In this document: in pieces, positions 63,701-64,000 of the stretch | Layout of the letters: every line of letters starts with the position of its first letter | Position numbering within the stretch: position 1 is the first letter of the stretch | Assembly (NCBI GenBank): GCA_023634235.1 | Contig: JAMKCF010000015.1 | Location: forward strand, 12,930,087 to 12,994,086 | DNA length: 64,000 nt | From: Pisaster brevispinus | Taxonomy: Eukaryota > Echinodermata > Asteroidea > Forcipulatida > Asteriidae | Reading direction: 5' to 3' | The notes under the pieces: model-generated | What the model was told of the DNA's origin: nothing | Database searches by the model: none | What the model saw: only the letters and a program-made list of their open reading frames with translations | Made by a program: the position numbers and the translations under genes

Positions 63701-63920
63701 TCGTTCTATAAGTAAAACCAACAATTATATGATTACATTTAAAATTGTATTTATTATTATTTTTTTTAAAAATATGATTCAGGTTAGAGATATATATCTG
63801 GAAACTGAGCCTTTCAGCATTGAGAACAACTTGCTCACCCCTACAATGAAATCGAAGCGTCCAATGTTAAAGAACCATTACTTGGAGCAGATCGAAAGCT
63901 TGTATGCAAATCTTGACTGA
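39791..63920 (+). CDS. ACSL: Long-chain-fatty-acid-CoA ligase (ACSL1/5/6-like), 19 coding exons
   Basis: Activates long-chain fatty acids to acyl-CoA (ATP to AMP + PPi) on ER or mitochondrial membranes. Coding exons: 39791-39874, 40949-41066, 43142-43209, 43351-43452, 46703-46802, 47472-47644, 48734-48766, 49566-49691, 51718-51801, 55410-55544, 56050-56135, 56707-56758, 57719-57814, 58894-59055, 59780-59896, 60923-61066, 61665-61766, 62363-62434, 63783-63920; all GT-AG and in frame, 663 residues. Seen: P-loop-like [11 protein letters not shown] (238-248), SYLPLAH (exon 9), gate/linker region with GFYRGD (exon 10), TTGAAP (398-403), EGYGQTE (422-428), ligase motif [12 protein letters not shown] (499-510) running into [10 protein letters not shown] (518-527), [10 protein letters not shown], and C-terminal [12 protein letters not shown]. 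The sequence follows vertebrate ACSL1/5 closely from residue 20 on, but the usual N-terminal membrane anchor is not encoded: an acceptor (accacag) lies just before this exon at 39783, so upstream exon(s) may exist. Exon 7 has only 33 bases. Stop is TGA at 63918-63920; the poly(A) signal lies outside the window. Confidence 0.94.
40249..40524 (+). repeat. 19-bp minisatellite in ACSL intron 1, about 14 copies
   Basis: Unit ggggcaggccctggtccct, nearly perfect and GC-rich. The Gly/Pro-rich open frames on both strands (19-residue period) come from the repeat and are not genes. Confidence 0.95.
41391..42307 (-). mobile_element. Harbinger/PIF-type non-autonomous transposon, 917 bp
   Basis: Terminal inverted repeats gaccgcgttcccactggatc (left) and, reverse-complemented, ggccccgttcccactggacc (right). 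It is flanked by a TAA on both sides (41388-41390 and 42308-42310), the 3-bp target duplication typical of PIF/Harbinger. Subterminal copies of gcgttcccac and gatcgccctt occur inside. It carries a Myb/SANT-like open frame (41579-41824) but no DDE transposase. Inserted in ACSL intron 2. Confidence 0.8.
41579..41824 (-). pseudogene. Myb/SANT-like DNA-binding fragment of a Harbinger element
   Basis: From the ATG at 41824 the frame encodes 81 residues: a Lys/Ser-rich start (MAAPSKKRP), then [19 protein letters not shown] and a segment with [16 protein letters not shown], the tryptophan and helix pattern of the trihelix-type Myb domain found beside PIF/Harbinger transposases. In the family this protein helps bring transposase to the element ends. 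It stops soon after the second helix, so it is a truncated remnant; whether it is expressed is unknown. The frame is open further upstream (to 41926) without better evidence. Confidence 0.65.
42330..42436. repeat. Hairpin, 107 bp, next to the Harbinger element
   Basis: gggaataaaagaatggtgac...gtttaaaaccttgc pairs with gcaaggttttaaac...gtcgccactcttttattccc. Probably a separate small foldback element. Confidence 0.75.
43560..43740 (-). repeat. Degenerate tRNA-like repeat in ACSL intron 4
   Basis: Two reverse B-box-like words, ggtttcgaacccc and ggattcgaaccc, with cactcggcc between them, suggest decayed tRNA-derived sequence. Confidence 0.4.
43765..44222. mobile_element. Non-autonomous transposon with 42-bp perfect ends and 9-bp duplication
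   Basis: Both ends read TAGCCTTGTCCAAGGCTCTT inward and stay identical for 42 bases. Target duplication acctcaaca at 43756-43764 and 44223-44231. The length (458 bp), long ends and 9-bp duplication suit a Mutator-like or related family, but there is no transposase to prove it. In ACSL intron 4; a short relative lies at 37562-37698. Confidence 0.82.
44850..45224 (+). mobile_element. hAT-like MITE, copy 1 (CAGGGCTCGAATTT ends)
   Basis: Starts CAGGGCTCGAATTTGACACT and ends aaattcgagccctg, 375 bp. Inner words aggccagtgattttagc, ccagtaaactcat and tcttgtgttttt are shared with copies 2 and 3. Target duplication not evident. Confidence 0.75.
45399..45749 (+). mobile_element. hAT-like MITE, copy 2
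   Basis: Same family and orientation as 44850-45224; 351 bp. Flanks agtacctt and agtacact agree at six of eight bases, consistent with an aged 8-bp duplication. Confidence 0.72.
46183..46384. repeat. Long hairpin inside the hAT-type element
   Basis: aaggatttaaaatgattttt...cagaaaggt on the left pairs with acctttctg...aaaatcattttaaatcctt on the right, arms of about 80 bases with few mismatches. Confidence 0.8.
46829..47318. mobile_element. Solo-LTR-like element, copy 1 (490 bp)
   Basis: Begins TGTAGAGACACGGGAAGG and ends ...TTTTCGACA, i.e. TG...CA, with a 4-bp flanking duplication ctaa (46825-46828, 47319-47322). Shares most of its length with 48861-49455, e.g. aagggcgaaaggtcaa and gagggcgcacttgggtt. 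In ACSL intron 5; orientation unknown. Confidence 0.68.
47890..48530 (+). repeat. Tandem array of 106-119-bp units, six copies, ACSL intron 6
   Basis: taaatcctctgaaatgtaac recurs near 47890, 47996, 48110, 48229, 48342 and 48455, each unit also holding gcttgatcctctagaccaag and ctttattcatggtgat. The first and last copies are most diverged. Confidence 0.92.
48861..49455. mobile_element. Solo-LTR-like element, copy 2 (595 bp)
   Basis: Begins TGTAGTGAGATACGGTAAGG and ends GGGTTCCCTACA, flanked by ttgg on both sides (48857-48860, 49456-49459). About 100 bases longer than copy 1 in its left third. In ACSL intron 7. Confidence 0.68.
49756..50165 (-). mobile_element. tRNA-derived SINE, near full length, ACSL intron 8
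   Basis: Read on the minus strand it starts with a tRNA-like head (ggcgtgtcgtggccgagcgg A-box region, gggttcgagtcc B box; Leu-like with CAA-type loop in the sister copy at 58099-58224). It continues through a body with tacgtgcgttacacaacaca-type sequence (complement) and ends at an AT-rich tail near tatttatatagcgct. A decayed relative lacking the head is at 55676-55970. Confidence 0.7.
50636..50915. mobile_element. MITE of the GGGCCCAATTTCAT family, 280 bp
   Basis: The right end tatgaaattgggccc is intact; the left end atttttcatagcgctgctta is decayed. Inside are ggtaagca and gcttac words as in other copies. ACSL intron 8. Confidence 0.68.
51357..51530 (+). mobile_element. tRNA-derived SINE, ACSL intron 8
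   Basis: tRNA-like head with A box (tggtctagtggtaagac) and B box (gggtttgaatcc), followed by tgattgcctgtgggtttttt and further unique body. It does not fold as a clean modern tRNA. Confidence 0.6.
52384..54420 (+). repeat. Satellite array in ACSL intron 9 with higher-order structure
   Basis: Twelve copies of a unit marked by gacccaccaatacaccattg at 52449, 52640, 52811, 53002, 53174, 53344, 53515, 53686, 53877, 54049, 54219 and 54389. Spacings are 170-172 or 191 bases; the longer units carry an extra 20-base accattcatt... block. The series 191-172-170 with private variants (tactacaaggcatt, acaattcactcacc, accattcatac) recurs exactly 875 bases apart, so a five-unit block was duplicated. The large His/Thr/Pro-rich open frames are artefacts. 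Confidence 0.95.
54420..54712 (+). repeat. Degenerate accatt-rich edge of the satellite
   Basis: Irregular ataccattg / accattca words continue for about 290 bases beyond the regular array and end at a poly-T run (ttttttttataagggg). Confidence 0.8.
54825..55260 (+). repeat. 116-bp tandem array, about 3.7 copies
   Basis: The marker ctgtctg.ccattcaatatc recurs at about 54825, 54941, 55057 and 55173. Related single or double copies sit at 3560-3700 and 6885-7085 near P450 gene 1. Confidence 0.9.
55676..55970 (-). mobile_element. Decayed SINE body without tRNA head, ACSL intron 10
   Basis: Shares tatatagcgctttatcg, gtttacaaggtgc, gggttctttt and taccatccgaag...aagcaa with 49756-50165. Confidence 0.6.
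56915..57030 (+). repeat. tRNA-like repeat (SINE head), ACSL intron 12
   Basis: A-box-like gtggtttaggggttatgtta and B box gggttcgaatcccc, followed by agagatgcctgtgtga. A clean cloverleaf is not evident. Confidence 0.5.
57105..57195 (-). repeat. tRNA-like repeat, minus strand, ACSL intron 12
   Basis: Minus strand: tgtggtctagtggtgaagac (A box) and ggttcgaatccc (B box). Confidence 0.5.
57295..57610 (+). mobile_element. tRNA-derived SINE, ACSL intron 12
   Basis: Head with gtggctatcgtataaagccc and B box gggttcgattcc, then a body with ggctgtgctccttggtcatt and ggaatt-poor sequence to about 57610. The motif ggaccaaggagcacagc in intron 6 of P450 gene 2 (about 13060-13077) is probably a fragment of the same family. 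Confidence 0.55.
58099..58224 (-). mobile_element. SINE head (tRNA-Leu-like), truncated, ACSL intron 13
   Basis: Minus strand: gtgtcatggcctagcggtta, a loop ttcaagc flanked by paired ccgga/tctgg (CAA anticodon position), and B box gggttcgagtcc; ends gtgtcat/gtgacac pair. Same family as 49756-50165. Confidence 0.65.
59104..59448 (-). mobile_element. hAT-like MITE, copy 3, truncated, ACSL intron 14
   Basis: Begins with caggactcaaattt (the right end of the family) and continues with aaaaacacaagaaagccgga and agtttactggccc, the complement of copies 1 and 2; the other terminus is missing. Confidence 0.65.
60484..60868. mobile_element. Inverted pair of tRNA-derived repeats, ACSL intron 15
   Basis: The left arm (60484-60577, minus) and right arm (60773-60868, plus) are near-identical tRNA-like units: A box tagctcagttggtagagc, loop region ccggtacgttaatccgg, B box ggttcaagtcc. 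The middle (60640-60755) carries cccaggttgtatcgtaaact and gcatggcttctgactggcac, also seen at 61985-62100. Position 33 of the loop is C rather than T and the stems are imperfect, so I treat these as repeats and not working tRNA genes. Confidence 0.7.
61870..61950 (+). repeat. tRNA-derived repeat, ACSL intron 17
   Basis: gggctagataggctcagtta...cgttaatacggaggtcgcat, a decayed copy of the 60773-60868 unit; followed by ttttttctttgtgaaccc. Confidence 0.6.
61985..62225 (+). repeat. Second copy of the composite tRNA-derived repeat, ACSL intron 17
   Basis: cccaggttgtatcgtaaaaa...ggcttctgactgacac (about 62003-62080), then tRNA-like ggctagatggctcagttggt...gatctggaggtcgc. The segment agcatgttgatctggaggtcg is duplicated within it (about 62148-62192). 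Confidence 0.65.
63064..63250 (+). mobile_element. tRNA-derived SINE, ACSL intron 18
   Basis: A box ttggctgagcggtttctgtc, B box gattcgaatccc, followed by cacctcggaccttgggttgc and a pyrimidine-rich body. Confidence 0.6.
63585..63690 (+). mobile_element. tRNA-derived SINE head, ACSL intron 18
   Basis: gatggcgtaatgattaagag (A-box region) and gggttcgaatcccactggag (B box), then tctgcctttttttctgcagg. Confidence 0.6.
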
Positions 63921-64000
63921 TATGGTAGGAAGGATGAGGTCGTGTGAGTACAAAGCTCGAATTATTCTCGCTTCTGATTGTTTAACAGCGCCTTGGGACA

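Overview
The window is nuclear DNA of an animal. It holds five intact multi-exon protein genes with GT-AG introns, set among many small transposons, tRNA-derived repeats and minisatellites. The repeat types (an MITE family ending in GGGCCCAATTTCAT, SINE-like units with tRNA-like heads, repeated atgtac microsatellites) and the gene sequences suggest a marine invertebrate deuterostome, most likely an echinoderm such as a sea star. That taxonomic guess is inference from memory and is only moderately secure. No operons, Shine-Dalgarno sites, CRISPR arrays or viral genes are present.

Layout: (1) 314-6614, plus strand: nine-exon microsomal cytochrome P450 of clan 2 (CYP2/CYP17-like), with a TATA box at 164-170. 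(2) 8464-11071: a repeat-rich element with imperfect terminal inverted repeats between two convergent P450 genes. (3) 17436-11286, minus strand: second nine-exon P450, with seven of its nine coding exon lengths identical or within three bases of gene 1. (4) 22546-20541, minus strand: four-exon stearoyl-CoA (delta-9) desaturase. (5) 22.5-31.5 kb: intergenic DNA with a large foldback element (25667-26729) flanked by a 6-bp target duplication. (6) 31498-33419, plus strand: second desaturase, head-to-head with the first; exon 3 and intron 3 are nearly identical between the copies while exon 1 is much more diverged. (7) 33.4-39.8 kb: intergenic DNA with several inverted-repeat elements. (8) 39791-63920, plus strand: a 19-coding-exon long-chain acyl-CoA synthetase (ACSL1/5/6-like) whose introns hold most of the mobile DNA, including a Harbinger-type element with a Myb/SANT remnant, a 9-bp-duplication element, a hAT-type element inserted in another MITE, two solo-LTR-like elements, a 2-kb satellite with higher-order structure, and many tRNA-derived repeats.

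Functionally the genes fall into two neighbour groups: two paralogous ER monooxygenases, and three lipid genes. ACSL makes the acyl-CoA that the two desaturases would use, so the right-hand 43 kb is a small fatty-acid activation/desaturation neighbourhood. Both paralogue pairs are in inverted orientation (P450s tail-to-tail, desaturases head-to-head). I did not find a clearly new multi-gene system; the most notable signals are the inverted gene pairs with probable gene conversion and the nested or unusual mobile elements.
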